This document shows, in pieces, positions 25,411-40,019 of a stretch of DNA of 64,000 bases (its first letter is position 1; each line of letters begins with the position of its first letter). This DNA comes from Mercurialis annua. Its lineage: Eukaryota > Streptophyta > Magnoliopsida > Malpighiales > Euphorbiaceae. The stretch spans positions 22,518,201-22,582,200 of the forward strand of contig NC_065571.1 of NCBI RefSeq assembly GCF_937616625.2. Reading direction: 5' to 3'. The notes under the pieces are model-generated. The model searched no databases. It worked only from the letters and a program-made list of their open reading frames with translations, and had not been told where the DNA came from. A program made the translations under genes and the position numbers.

Positions 25411-28299
25411 AACGTTTCATATTTTTAGCGATTTAAGCCAAACAATTGCAAACGTTACGAAACAAATCCAAACGTTTCCCCATTTTAGAGATTTAAGCCA
25501 AACGTTTACAAACGTTACGAAACAAATCCAAACGTTTCACCTTTTTAGCAATTAAAGATAAACGTTTACAATCGTTACGAAACAAATCCAAACGTGTACA
25601 AATATTATGGAACAAAAACAAACTTTTCGCATTTTTAGCAATTTAAGCCAAACGTTACGAAACAAATCCAAACGTTGCACCTTTTTAGAGATTAATGCCA
25701 AATGTTTACAAACGTTAAGAAACAAATCCAAACGTTTCCCCATTTTAGCGATTTAAGCCAAACGTTTATACACCATACGAAAAAAACCAAACGTTTATAA
25801 ACGTTATAAAACAAATCCAAATGTTTACAAACGTTACGAAACAAATACAAACATTTCCCCATTTTAGCGATTTAAGTCAAACGTTTACAAACGTGACGAA
25901 ACAAATCCAAACGTTTCACCTTGTTAGCGATTTAAGCCAAACGTTTACAAGCGTTACGAAACAAATCCAAACGTTTCCCCATTTTAGCGATTTAAGCCAA
26001 ACGTTTACAAATGTTACGAAAAAAATCCACATGTTTTCCCTTTTCTGCGAGTGAAGCCAAACGTTTACAAACTTTACGAAACAAATCCAAACGTGTCATC
26101 TTTTAGCGATTTAAGCCAAACGTTAACAAATGTTACAGAAAAAATCCAAGCGTTTCACCTTTTTAGCAATATAAGCCAAACGTTTACAAATGGTACAAAA
26201 AAAATATAAGCGTTTCACCTTTTAGCGATTTAAGTCAAACGTTTACAAACATTACGAAACAAATCCAAATATTTCCCCATTTTAGCGATTTAAGCCAAAC
26301 ATTTAAAACGTTACGAAACAAATCTAAACGTTTCACCTGTTTAGCAATTTAAGCTAAACACTTACAAACATTACGAAACAAATCCAAATGTTTCACCTTT
26401 TTAGCGATTGAAGCCAAACGTTTGCAAATGTTACGAAACAAATCCAAAAGTTTCGCCTTTTAGTAGTTTAAGCCGAACGTTTACAAACATTATGAAACAA
26501 AACCAAACATTTAAAACGTCGCGAAACAAATCCAAGCGTTTAACATATTTAGCAATTTAAGCCAAACGTTTAGAAACGTTGCGAAACAAATCCAAATGTT
26601 TCACCTTTTTAGCGATTTAAGCCAAACGTTTACAAACGTTACAAAAGAAATCCAAACGTTTCACCTTTTTTGCGATTTATGCCAAAAGTTTACAAATGTC
26701 ACGAAATAAATCCAAACATAACGAAACAAAACCAAACGTTTACAAACGTTACGAAACAAATTCAAGCATTTCACCTTTTTAGCAATTTAAGCCAAACGCT
26801 TACAAACGTTACGAAACAAAACCAAGCTTTTCACTTTTTAGCAATTTAAGCCAAACGTTTACAAACGTTAAGAAACAAAATCAAACGTTTCACCTTTTTA
26901 TCGATTTAAGCCAAAATTTTACAAACATAACGAAACAAATCCAAACGCTTCCCCATTTTAGCGATTCAATCCAAACATTAAAAACGTTACGAAACAAATC
27001 CAAATGTTTCACCTTTTTATCGATTTAAGCCAAACGTTACGAAACAAGTCATAACATTTTACTTTTTAGAGATTTAAGTCAAACGTTTCCAAACGTTACG
27101 AAACAAATCCAAACGTTTCCCCTTTTTAGCGATTTAAGCCAAATGTTTACAAACGTTACAAAACAAAACCAAGTGTTTCACCTTTTAAGCAATTTAAGAC
27201 AAATGTTTACAAACGTTACGAAAGAAATCCAAACATTTCACCTTTTTAGCGATTTAAGCCAAACGCTCATAAACAGTACGAAACAAATCCAAACGTTTCA
27301 CCTTTTTAGCAATTTAAGTCAAACGTTTACAAACGTTACGAAACAAATTGAAGGATTTCACCTTTTTAGCAATTTAGGCAAAACGTTTACAAACGCTACG
27401 AAACAAATCCAGACGTTTCACCTTTTTAGCGATTTAGGCCAAACGTTTACAAATGTTACGAAACAAATCCAAATGTGTTACCTTTTTAGCACTTTCAGCC
27501 AAACGTTTACAAACATTATAAAACAAATCCAAGCGTTCACCTTTATAGCAATTTAAGCCAAACGTTTCGAAACAAATCCAAGCGTTTCACCTTTTTGCCA
27601 ATTTAAGCCAAACGTTTACAAATGTTTCAAAACAAATCCAAGCGTTTCACCTTTTTAGCAATTTGAGCCAAACGTTTATAAATGTTCCGAAATAATTCTA
27701 AGCGTTTCACATTTTTAGGAATTTAGGCAAAACGTTTACAAATGTTACAAAACAAATTTAAGCGTTTCACCTTTTTAGCAATTTAAGCCAAACAATTACA
27801 AACGTTACGAAACAAATCCAAACGTTTCACCTTTTTATTGATATAAGCCGAACGTTTACAAATGTTTCGAAATAAAACCAAACGTTTCCCCTTTTTAGAA
27901 ATTTAAGCCAAATGTTTACAAACGTTACGAAAAAATCTAAACATTTCCCCTTTTTAGCGATTTAAGCGACACGTTTACAAACATTACAAAACAAATCCAA
28001 ACATTTTGCCTTTTTAGCAATTTCAGCCAAACATTTATAAACTTTACAAAACAAATCCGTACGTTTAACCTTTTTCGTGATTTAAGCACAGAGATTACAA
28101 ACGTTACGAAACGAAACCAAACAATTAAAACCTTATGAAACAAATCCAATTATTTCACATTTCTTGCGATTTAAGCCAAACCTTGACAAATGTTACGAAA
28201 CCAAACCAAACGTTTCACCATTTCAGCAATTTAAGCCAAATGTTTACAAACGTTACGAAACAAATCCAAACGTTTCACCGTTTTAGCGATATAAGCAAA

Positions 28300-31200
28300 A
28301 CGTTTATAAACGTTGCGAAGTAATTCCAAACGTTTCACCATTTTAGCGATTTAAGCCAACCGTTTACAAAGGTTACGAAACAGATCCAAATGTGTCACCT
28401 TTTTAGCAATTTAAGCCAAACGTTTACAAACGTTACGAAACAAATCCAAGAGTTTCACCTTTTTAGCAATTTAAGCCAAACGTTAACAAACGTTATGAAA
28501 AAATTCCAAACGTTACCCGTTTTTAGCGATTTAAACCAAACGTTAACAGACATTACAAAATAAATCCAAAGGTTGAACCTTTTTAGCGATTTATGCCAAA
28601 CGTCTACAAAGGTTATGAAACAGATCCAAACATTTAACCTTTTTAGGGATTTAAGCGAAACATATACAAATGCTACGAAACAAATTCAAACGTTTTGTCT
28701 TTTTAGCAATTTAAGACAAACATTTACAAACGTTATAAAAAGAATCCAGACGTTTAACCTATTTAGCGATTTAAGCCAAACGATTACAAACGTTACGAAA
28801 CAAAACCAAACAATTAAAAGGTTACGAACCAAATCCAAATGTTTCACATTTTTTGCGATTTAAGACAAACCTTTACAAATGTTACGAAACCAAACCAAGC
28901 GTTTTACCTTTTTAGCAATTTAAGCAAAATGTTTGCAAAAATTACGAAACAAATCCAAACGTTTTACCTTTTTAGCGATTTAAGCAAAACGTTTACAAAC
29001 GGTACAAAACAAATCCAAACGTTTCACCTTTTTAGCGATTTAAGCCAAACGTTTACAAACGCTACGAAACAAGTGGAAACATTTCACCTTTTTGGCAATA
29101 TATGCCATACATTTACAAATGTTACGAAACAAATCCAAACGTTTCACCTATTTTGCGATATAAGCCAAATGTTTGCAGACATTGCAAAACAAATCCAAAT
29201 GTTTCACCTTTATAGCGATTTGAGCCAAACGTTAACAAACATTGTGAAACAAATCCAAACATGCCACCTTTGTAGCGATTTAAGCCAAACATTTACAAAC
29301 GTTACGAAACAAATCCAAGCGTTTCATCCTTTTTAGCAATTTAAGCCAAACGTTTACAAACGTTACGAAACAAATCCAAGCGTTTCACCTTTTTAGCAAT
29401 TTAAGCCAAACGTATACAAACGTTACGAAACAAATTTAAACTTTTCACCTTATTAGCTATTTAAGCCAAACGGTAAGAAATGATACAAAACAAATCCAAA
29501 TGTTGAACCTTTTTACAGATTTAAGCCAAACGTTACGAAAAAAATCCAAACGTTTCACCTTTTAGCGATTTAAGAGAAACGTTTACAAACATTACGAAAC
29601 TAATCAAAATGTTTCGCGTTTTTAGCAATTTAAGCCAAACGTTTAAAAAAAGTACAAAGCAAATCCAAATGTTTCACCTTTTTAGCGATTTAAGCCAAAC
29701 GATTACAAACGTTACGAAACAAAACCAAATGCTTAAAACGTTAAGAAATAAATCCAAACATTTCACATTTTTTGCGATTTAAGCCAAATTTAACAAATGT
29801 TACGAAACAAAACCAAGCGTTTCACCTTTCTAGCAATTTAAGCCAAACGTTTTCAAACGTTCTGAAACAAATCCAAGCGTTTCACCTTTTTAGTAATTTA
29901 AGCCAAACATTTACAAACTTTACGAAACAAATCCAAGCGTTTCACCTTTTTAGCAATTTAAGCCGAACGTTTACAAACGTTACGAAACAAATCCAAACGT
30001 GTCACCTATTTAGCGATTTAAGCCGAACGTTTACAAACTTTACTAAACAAAACCAAACATTTCACCTTTTTAGCGATTTAAGCCAAACATTTACAAACGT
30101 TACGAAACAAATCCAAATTTTTCCACATTATAACGATTTAAGCCAAAAGTTTAAAATTTTACGAAACAAATCCAAACATTTCACCTTTTTAGCGATTAAT
30201 GCCAAACGTTTAGAAACGTTGCAAAACAAATCCAAACGTTTCACCTTTTTAGCAATTGAAGCCAAACGTTTACAAACGTTACAAAACAAATCCAAGCGTT
30301 TCAACTTTTAAGCGATTTAAGCCAAACATTTACAAACGTTACGAAAAAAATTCAAGCGTTTCACCTTTTTAGCGATTTAAGACAAACATATACAAACCTT
30401 ACGAAACAAATCCAAACGTTTCACTTTTTTTAGCGATTTAAGCCAAACGTTTCACTGTTTTATCGATTTAAACCAAACGTTTACAAACGTTACGAAACAA
30501 ATCCAAGTGTTTCCCCTTATAGAAATATAAGCCAAACGTTTACAAACTTTATGAAACATATCCAAGCGTTTCACCGTTTTAGAAATTTACGCCAAACGTT
30601 TACAAACGTTACAAAAGAAATCCAAACGTTTCACCTTTTTAGCTATTTAAGCTAATCATTTACAAAGGTTACGAAACAAAACCAAACGTTTAAATCGTTA
30701 CGAAAAAATCCAAACGTTTCACGTTTTAGCGATTTAAGCAAAACCTTTACAAACGTCAAGCGTTTCACCTTTTTAGCAATTTTAGCCAAACGTTTACAAA
30801 CGTTACGAAAAAATCCAAGCGTTTCACCTTTTTAGCGATTTAAGCCAAACGTTTACAAACGTTACGAAACAAATCCAAGCGTTTCACCTTTTTAGCAATT
30901 TAAGCCAAACGTTTACAAATGTTACGAAACAAATCCAAACGTTTCACCTTTTTAGCGATTTAGGCCAAACGTTTACAAACGTTACGAAACAAATCCTAAC
31001 ATTTTACTGTTTTAGCGATTTAAGTCAAACGTTTAGAAATTTTACGAAACAAATCCAAACGTTTCCCAGTTTTAGCGATTTAAGACAAACGTTTGCAAAA
31101 TTTACGAAACAAATCCAAACGTTTTGCCTTTTTAGCAATTTAATCCAAACGTTTACAAACGTTACGAAACAAATCCAAACGTTTGCCCTTTTTAGCGATT

Positions 31201-34200
31201 TAAGTCAAACGTTTACAAACGTTATGAATCAAAACAAATGTTTAAAACGTTACTAAACAAAACCAAACGTTTCACATGTTTAGTGATTTAAGCAAAACCT
31301 TTACAAACCATTACGAAACAAAACCAAGCGTTTCACCTTTTTACCAATTTTACCCAAACGTTTACAAATGTTACAAAACAAATCGAAGCGTTTCACCTTT
31401 TTAGCAATTAAAGCCAAACGTTTACAAACGTTCCGAAACAAATATAAGTGTTTTACATTTTTAGGAATTTAAGCAAAACGTTTACAAACGTTACAAAACA
31501 AATCTAAGTGTTTCACCTTTTTAGCAATTTAAGCCAAACATTTACAAACGCTACGAAACAAATGCAAACGTTTCACCTTTTTAGCAATTTAAGCCTAACG
31601 TTTACAAACGTTTCGAAATAAAACCAAACGTTTCACCTTTTTAGCAATTTAAGCGAAACGTTTACAAAAGTTACGAAAAAAATCCAAACGTTTCCCCTTT
31701 TTAGCTATTTAAGCCAAACGTTAACAAACGTTACAAAACAAATCCAAAGCTTGAACCTTTTTAGCGATTTAAGCCAAAAGTTTTCAAATGCTACGAAACA
31801 AATCCAAACATTTCACCTTTTTAGCGATTTAAGCAAAACATTTACAAACGTTACGAAACAAATCGAAACGTTTTGCCTTTTTAGCAATTTAAGCCAAACA
31901 TTTACAAACGTTACCAAACAAATCCAAACGTTTAACCTTTTTAGCGATTTAAGCACAAATATTACAAATGTTACGAAATAAAACCAAACAATTAAAACGT
32001 TACTAAACAAATCCAAATGTTTCACATTTTTTGCGATTTAAGCAAAACCTGTACAGATGTTACGAAACAAAACCAAGCGTTTCACATTTGTAGCAATTTA
32101 AGCCAAATGTTTACAAACATTTCGAAACAAATCTAAACCTTTCACCTTTTTAGCGATTAAAGCAAAATGTTTATAAACGTAACGAAACGATACCAAACGT
32201 TTCACCTTTTTAGCGATTTAAGCTAAACGTTTACAAAGGTTACGAAACAAATTCAAATGTGTCACCTTTTTAGCAATTTAAGCTAAACATTTACAAACGT
32301 TACGAAACAAATCCAAGCGTTTCACCTTTTTAGAAATTTAAGCCAAACGTTACGAAACAAATCCAAGCGTTTCACCTTTAAGCCAAACGTTAACAAACGT
32401 TGTAAAACAAATTCAAAGGTTGAACATTTTTAGTGATTTAAGCCAAACGTTTACAAAGGTTACGAAACAAATCCAAACATTAAACCTTTTTAGCGATTTA
32501 AGCGAAACATATACAAACAATAGAAACAAATTCAAACGTTTTGCCTTTTTAGCAATTTAAGGCAAACATTTACAAACATTACAAAACAAATCCAAACGTT
32601 TAATCTTTTTAGCGATTTAAGCAAAACGATTACAAACGTTACGAAACAAAACCAGAAAATTAAAAGGTTACGAAACAAATCCAAATGTTTCACATTTTTT
32701 AAGATTTAAGCCAAACCTTTACAAATGTTACGAAACTAAATCAAGCGTTTCACCTTTTTAGCAATTTAAGCCAAATGTTTACAAAGGTTACGAAACAAAT
32801 CCAAACGGTTTACCTTTTTAGCGATTTAAGCAAAACGTTTAGAAACGCTACGAAACAAATCCAAATGTTTTACCTTTTTGGCAATTTAAGCCAAACATTT
32901 ACAAACGTTACGAAACAAATCCAAATGTTTCACCTTTTTAACGATATAAGCCGAATGTTTGCAAACGTTACGAAACAAATCCAAACGTTTCACCTTTTTA
33001 GCGATTTAAGCCAAACGTTTGCAAACGTTACAAATCAAATCCAAACGTTTCACTTTTTTAGTGATTTAACCCAAACGTTTACAAACGTTATGATACTAAT
33101 CCAAACGTTTCACCTTTTTAGTGCTTTAAGCCAAACGTTTACAAACGTTACGAAACTAATCCAAGGGTTTCACCTATTTAGCGATTTAAGCCAAACGTTT
33201 ACAAACGCTTCGAAACAAATCCAAACGTTTCACCTTTTTGGCAATTTAAGCCAAACGTTTACAAACGTTAGGAAAGAAATCCAAATGTTTCACCTTATTA
33301 GCGATATAAGCCAAACGTTTGCAAACGTTACGAAACAAATCCAAATGTTTCACCTGTTTAGCGATTTAAGCCAAACGTTTGCAAACGTTACGAAACAAAT
33401 CCAAACGTTTTACCTTTTTAGCGATTTAAGAAAAACGTCTACAAACGTTACGAAACTAATCCAAGAGTTTCACCTTTTTAGCAATTTAAGCCAAACCTTT
33501 ATAAATGTTACAAAAAAAAACCAAAAGTTTCAGCTTTTCAGCAATTTGAGCCAAACGTTTACAAACGTTCCAAAACAAATCCAAGCGTTTCAGCTTTTTA
33601 GTAATTTAAGCCAAACGTTTACAAACGCTACGAAACAAATCCAATCATTTCACCTTTTTAGCAATTTAAGCCGAACGTTTACAAACGTTATGAAACAAAA
33701 CAAAACATTTCACTTTTTTAGCGATTTAAGCCAAACATTTACAAACGTTACGAAATAATTCCAAATTGTTCCACATCATAACGATTTAAGCCCAACGTTT
33801 AAAATTTGACTTAACAAATCCAAAAATTTCACCTTTTTAACGATTTATGTCAAACGTTTAGAAACGTTTCAAACAAATCCAAACGTTTCATCTCTTTAGC
33901 AATTGAAGCCAAACGTTTACAAACATTACAAAATAAATCCAAACGTTTTACCTTTTAAGAGATTTAAGCAAAACGTTTACAAATGTTACGAAAAAATCCA
34001 AGCGTTTCACCTTTTTCGCGATTTAAGCCAAACGTTTACAAACGTTACGAAACAAATCCAAACGTTTCTCCTTTTTAGCGATTTAAGCCAAACGTTTACA
34101 AACTTTACGAGAAAAATCCAAACGTTTTGCTCGTTTAGCAATTTAAGACAAACGTTTACAAACGTTATGAAACAAATCCAAATGTTTCACCTTTTTAGCG

Positions 34201-35630
34201 ATTTAAGCCAAACGTTTACAAACGTTACGAAACAAAGGAAAACGTTTAAAACATTACGAAACAAATCCAAACGTTTCACGTTTTAGCAATTTAAGCAAAA
34301 CCTTTACAAACTTTAAGCGTTTCACCTCTTTAGCAATTGAAGCCAAACGTATACAAACGTTACAAAATAAATCCAAGCGTTTCACCTTTTAAGCGGTTTA
34401 AGCCAAACGTTTACAAATGTTACGAAAAAAATCCAAGCGTTTCACCTTTTTAGCGATTTAAGCTAAACGTTTAAAAACGTGACGAAAGAAATCCAAACGT
34501 TTCATCTTTTTAGCGATTTAAGCAAAATGTTTTACCGTTTTAGCGATTTAAACCAAACGTTTGCAAACGTTACGAAACAAATCTAAATATTTCACCTTTT
34601 TATCGATTGAAGCCAAACGTTTACAAACTTTACGAGACAAATCCAAACGTTTCGCCTTTTTAGCAATTTAAGCAAAACGTTTACAAAGGTTACGAAACAA
34701 ATCCAAACGTTTCACCTTTTTAGCGATTTAAGCCAAACTTTTACAAACGTTACGAAACAAAGCAAAACGTTAAAAACGTTACGAAACAAATCCAAGCGTT
34801 TCACCTTTTTAGCGATTTAAGCCAAACGTTAACAAACGTTGCAAAACAAATCCAAAGGTTGAACCTTTTTAGCGATTTAAGCCAAACGTTTACAAAGGTT
34901 ATGAAACAAATCCAAACGTTTCACCTTTTTAGCGAGTTAAGCCAAACCTTTACAAATGTTATGAAACCAAACCAAGCGTTTCACATTCTTAGCAATTTAA
35001 GCGAAATGTCTACAAACGTTATGAAACAAATCGAAACGTTTCACCTTTTTAGCGATTTAAGCAAAACGTGTACAAACGGTACAAAAAAAACCCAAACGTT
35101 TCGCCTTTTTATCGATTTAAGCCAAACGTTTACAAACACTACGAAACAAATCCAAACGTTTCACCTTTTTGGCAATTTAAGCCAAAAGTTTACAAACGTT
35201 ACGAAACAAATCAAAATGTTTCACTTTTTTAGCGATATAAGCCAAATGTTTGCAAACGTTACAAAATAAATCCAAAGGTTGAACCTTTTTAGCGATTTAA
35301 GCCAAACGTTAACAAATGTTACAAAACAAATCCAAAGGTTGAACCTTATTAGCGATTTAAGCCAAACGTTTACAAACGTTACGAAACAAATCCGAACATT
35401 TCACCTTATTAGCGATTTAGGCGAAATGTTTACAAACGTTACGAAACAAATCCAAACGTTTCGCCTTTTTAGCAATTTAAGCCAAACATTTACAAACATT
35501 ACAATACAAATCCAAACGTTCAACCTTTTTAGCGATTTAAGCACAAAGAATACAAATGTTAAGAAACGTAACCAAACAATTAAAACGTTACGAAACAAAT
35601 CCAAATGTTTCATATTTTTTGCGATTTAAG
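28300..35630 (+). repeat. Large duplicated satellite segment, copy 1
   Basis: The monomer order here recurs at 42.7-50.95 kb. Matched landmarks: 28573 with 42933 and 29781 with 44141 (offset 14360), 31241 with 45480 (14239), 32661 with 48068 (15407), 34735 with 50111 (15376) and 35279 with 50595 (15316). The offset changes show insertions or losses of blocks of monomers since the duplication. Ends are approximate. Confidence 0.75.
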
Positions 35631-38053
35631 CCAAACCTTTACAGATGTTACGAAACCAAACCAAGTGTTTCACCTTTTTAGCAATTTAAGCCAAATGTTT
35701 ACAAACGTTACGAAACAAATCCAAACGTTTCACCTTTTTAGCGATTTAAGCAAAACATTTATAAACGTTAATAAACAATACTAAACGTTTCACCTTTTTA
35801 GCGATTTAAGCCAAACGTTTATAAAGGATACGAAACAAATCCAAATGTGTCATCTTTTTAGCAATTTAAGCCAAACCTTTACAAACGTTACGAAACAAAT
35901 CAAAACATTTCACCTTTTTAGCAATTTAAGCCAAACGTTACGAAACAAATCCAAGCGTTTCACCTTTTTAGCAATTTAAGCCAAATGTTTACAAACGTTA
36001 CGAAAAAATCCAAACGTTTCCCCTTTTTAGCGATTTAAGCCAAACGTTAACAAACGTTGTAAAACAAATCCAAAGGTTGAACCTTTTTAGCGATTTAAGC
36101 CAAACATTTACAAAGGTTATGGAACAAATCCAAACGTTTCACCTTTTTAGCGAGTTAAGCCAAACCTTTACAAATGTTATGAAACCAAACCAAGCGTTTC
36201 ACATTCTTAGCAATTTAAGCGAAATGTTTACAAACGTTATGAAACAAATCCAAACGTTTCACCTTTTTAGCGATTTAAGCAAAACGTGTACAAACGGTAC
36301 AAAACAAATCCAAACGTTTCGCCTTTTTATCGATTTAAGCCAAACGTTTCCAAACACAACGAAACAAATCCAAACGTTTCACCTTTCTGGCAATTTAAGC
36401 CAAAAGTTTACAAACGTTACGAAACAAATCAAAACGTTTCACCTTTTTAGCGATATAAGCCAAATGTTTGCAAACGTTACGAAATAAATCCAAAGGTTGA
36501 ACCTTTTTAGCGATTTATGCCAAACGTTACCAAATGTTACAAGAAAAATCCAAAGGTTGAACCTTATTAGCGATTTAAGCCAAACGTTTACAAACGTTAC
36601 GAAACAAATCCGAACATTTCACCTTATTAGCGATTTAGGCGAAATGTTTACAAACATTACGAAACAAATCCAAACGTTTCGCCTTTTTAGCAATTTAAGC
36701 CAAACATTTACAAACGTTAGAAAACAAATCCAAACGTTCAACCTTTTTAGCGATTTAAACACAAAGAATACAAATGTTAAGAAACGTAACCAAACAATTA
36801 AAACGTTACGAAACAAATCCAAATGTTTCATATTTTTTGCGATTTAAGCCAAACCTTTACAGATGTTACGAAACCAAACCAAGTGTTTCACCTTTTTAGC
36901 AATTTAAGCCAAATGTTTACAAACGTTACGAAACAAATCCAAACGTTTCACCTTTTTAGCGATTTAAGCAAAACATTTATAAACGTTAATAAACAATACT
37001 AAACGTTTCACCTTTTAAGCGATTTAAGCCAAACGTTTATAAAGGATACGAAACAAATCCAAATGTGTCACCTTTTTAGCAATTTAAGCCAAACGTTTAC
37101 AAACGTTACGAAACAAATCAAAGCATTTCACCTTTTTAGCAATTTAAGCCAAACGTTACGAAACAAATCCAAGTGTTTCACCTTTTTAGAAATTTAAGCC
37201 AAATGTTTACAAACGTTACGAAAAAATCCAAACGTTTCCCCTTTTTAGCGATTTAAGCCAAACGTTAACAAACGTTGCAAAACAAATCCAAAGGTTGAAC
37301 CTTTTTAGCAATTTAAGCCAAACGTTTACAAAGGTTACGAAACAAATCCAAACGTTTCCCCTTTTTAGCGAGTTAAGCCAAACCTTTACGAATGTTACGA
37401 AACAAAACCAAGCGTTTCACATTCTTAGCAATTTAAGCCAAATGTTTACAAAAGTTACGAAACAAATCCAAACGTTTAACCTTTTTAGCGACTTAAGCAA
37501 AACGTTTACAAACGGTACAAAACAAATCCAAACGTTTCGCCTTTTTAGCAATTTTGGCCAAACGTTTACAAACACTACGAAACAAATCCAAACGTTTCAC
37601 CTTATTGGCAATATAAGCCAAACGTTTACAAACGTTACGAAACAAATCCAAATGTTTCACCTTTTTAGCGATATAAGCCAAACGTTTGCAAATGTTACGA
37701 AACAAATCCAAATGTTTCACTTTTATAGCAATTTAAGGCAAACGTTAACAAACGTTGTGAAACAAATCCAAACGTTTCACCTTTTTAGCAATTTAAGCCA
37801 AACGTTTACAAACGTTACGAAACAAATCAAAACGTTTTGTCTTTTTAGCAATTTAAGCCAAACATTTACAAACGGTACAAAACAAATCCAAACGTTTAAC
37901 CTTTTTAGCGATTTAAGCACAAAGATTACAAACGTTACGAAACAAAAACAATTAAAACGTTACGAAACAAATCCAAATGTTTCACATTTTTTGCGATTTA
38001 AGCTAAACTTTTACAAATGTTACGAAACAAATCTAAGCGTTTCACATTTTTAG
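34845..38053 (+). repeat. 1218-bp higher-order units
   Basis: Landmarks at 34859, 36077 and 37295 are spaced exactly 1218 bp, as are 35279 and 36497. Two full units and part of a third are visible. The length equals 21 monomers minus one 10-bp deletion (about 35932), one 31-bp deletion (about 35585) and one single base (about 36005). A more diverged fourth relative follows near 38.6 kb. The units differ mostly by C/T and G/A changes. Confidence 0.88.
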
Positions 38054-40019
38054 GAATTTAAGCAAAACATTTACAAACGTTACAAAACAAATCTAAGCGT
38101 TTCACATTTTTAGAAATTTAAGCCAAGCATTTACAAACATTACGAAACAAATCCAAATGTTTCACCTTTTTAGCGATTTAAGCCGAACGTTTACAAACGT
38201 TTCGAAATAAAACCAAACATTTCACCTTTTTAGCAATTTAAGCCAAACATTTACAAACATTACGAAAAAAATCCAAACGTTTCCCCTTTTTAGCGATTTA
38301 AGCCAAACGTTAACAAACGTTACAAAACATATCCAAAGGTTGAATCTTTTTAGCAATTTAAGCCAAGCATTTACAAACGTTACCAAACAAATCTAGACGG
38401 TTAACCTTTTTAGCGATTTAAGCACAAAGAATACAAACGTTACGAAACAAATTCAAACAATTAAAACATTACGAAATAAATCCAATTGTTTCACATTTTT
38501 TGCGATTTAAGCCAAACATTTACAGGTGTTACGAAACCAAACCAAGTGTTTCACCTTTTTAGCAATTTAAGCCAAATGTTTACAAACGTTACGAAAAAAA
38601 TCCAAACGTTCCCCCTTTTTAGCGATTTAAGCCAAACGTTAACAAACGTTGCAAAACAAATCCAAAGGTTGAACCTTTTTAGCGATTTAAGCCAAACGTT
38701 TACAAAGGTTACGAAACAAATCAAAACGTTTCACCTTTTTAGCGAGTTAAGCCAAACCTTTACAAATGTTACGAAACCAAACCAAGCGTTTCACATTCTT
38801 AGCAATTTAAGCCAAATGTTTACAAACGTTACGAAACAAATCCAAACGTTTCACCTTTTTAGCGACTTAAGCAAAATGTTTACAAACGGTACAAAACAAA
38901 TCCAAACGTTTCGCCTTTTTAGCGATTTAAGCCAAACGTTTACAAACACTACGAAACAAATCCAAACGTTTCGCCTTTTTGGCAATATAAGCCAAACGTT
39001 TACAAATGTTACGAAACAAATCTAAGCGTTTCACCTTTTTAGCGATTTAAGCCAAACGTTTACAAACGTTACAAAACAAATCCAATAGTTTTGCCTTTTA
39101 AGCAATTTAAGCCAAACATTTACAAATGTTACAAAACAAATCCAAACGTTTAACCTTTTTAGCGATTTAAGCACAAAGATTACAAACGTTACAAAACAAA
39201 ACCAAACAATTAAAACATTACGAAACAAATCCAAATGTTTCACATTTTTTGCGATTTAAGCCAAACCTTTACAAATGTTACTAAACAAAACCAAGTGTTT
39301 CACCTTTTTAGCAATTTAAGCCAAATGTTTACAAATGTTACGAAATAAATCCAAACGTTTCACCTTTTTAGCGATTTAAGCAAAACGTTTAGAAAGGATA
39401 AGAAATAAATCCAAACGTTTACAAACGCTACGAAACAAATCCAAACGTTTCACCTTTTTGGCAATTTATGCCAAACGTTTACAAACGATACGAAATAAAT
39501 CCAAACGTTTCACCTTTTTAGCGATATAAGCCAAACATTTGCAAACGTTACGAAACAAATCCAAATGTTTCACCTTAATAGCGATTTAAGCCAAACGTTA
39601 ACAAACGTTGTGAAACAAATCCAAACATTTCACCTTTTTAGCGATTAAAGCCAAACGTTTACAAACATTACGAAACAAATCCAAGCGTTTCACCTTTTTA
39701 GCAATTTAAGCTTAACGTTTACAAACGTTACGAAACAAATCCAAGCGTTTGACCTTTTTAGCAATTTAAGCCAAACGTTACGAAAAAAATTTAAACTTTT
39801 CACCCTTTTATCAATTCAAGCCAAACGTTTACAAACGTTACGAAACAAATTTAAACTTTTCACCTTGTTAGAGATATAAGCCAAACGTTAACAAACGTTT
39901 CAAAATAAATCCAAACGTTGAACCTTTTTAGCGATTTAAGCCAAACGTTTACAATCGTTACGAAAAAAATCCAAACGTTTAACCTTTTTTAGCGATTTAA
40001 GCCAAAAGATTACAAACGT

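Noticed and set aside
32775..33758. 327-codon plus-strand open frame and similar ones (11105-11809, 13238-13942, 28839-29336, 37295-38053, 62944-63642)
   Set aside because: Translations of the 60-bp satellite. They show the same 20-residue repeat, start and end at random monomers, and overlap open frames on the other strand.
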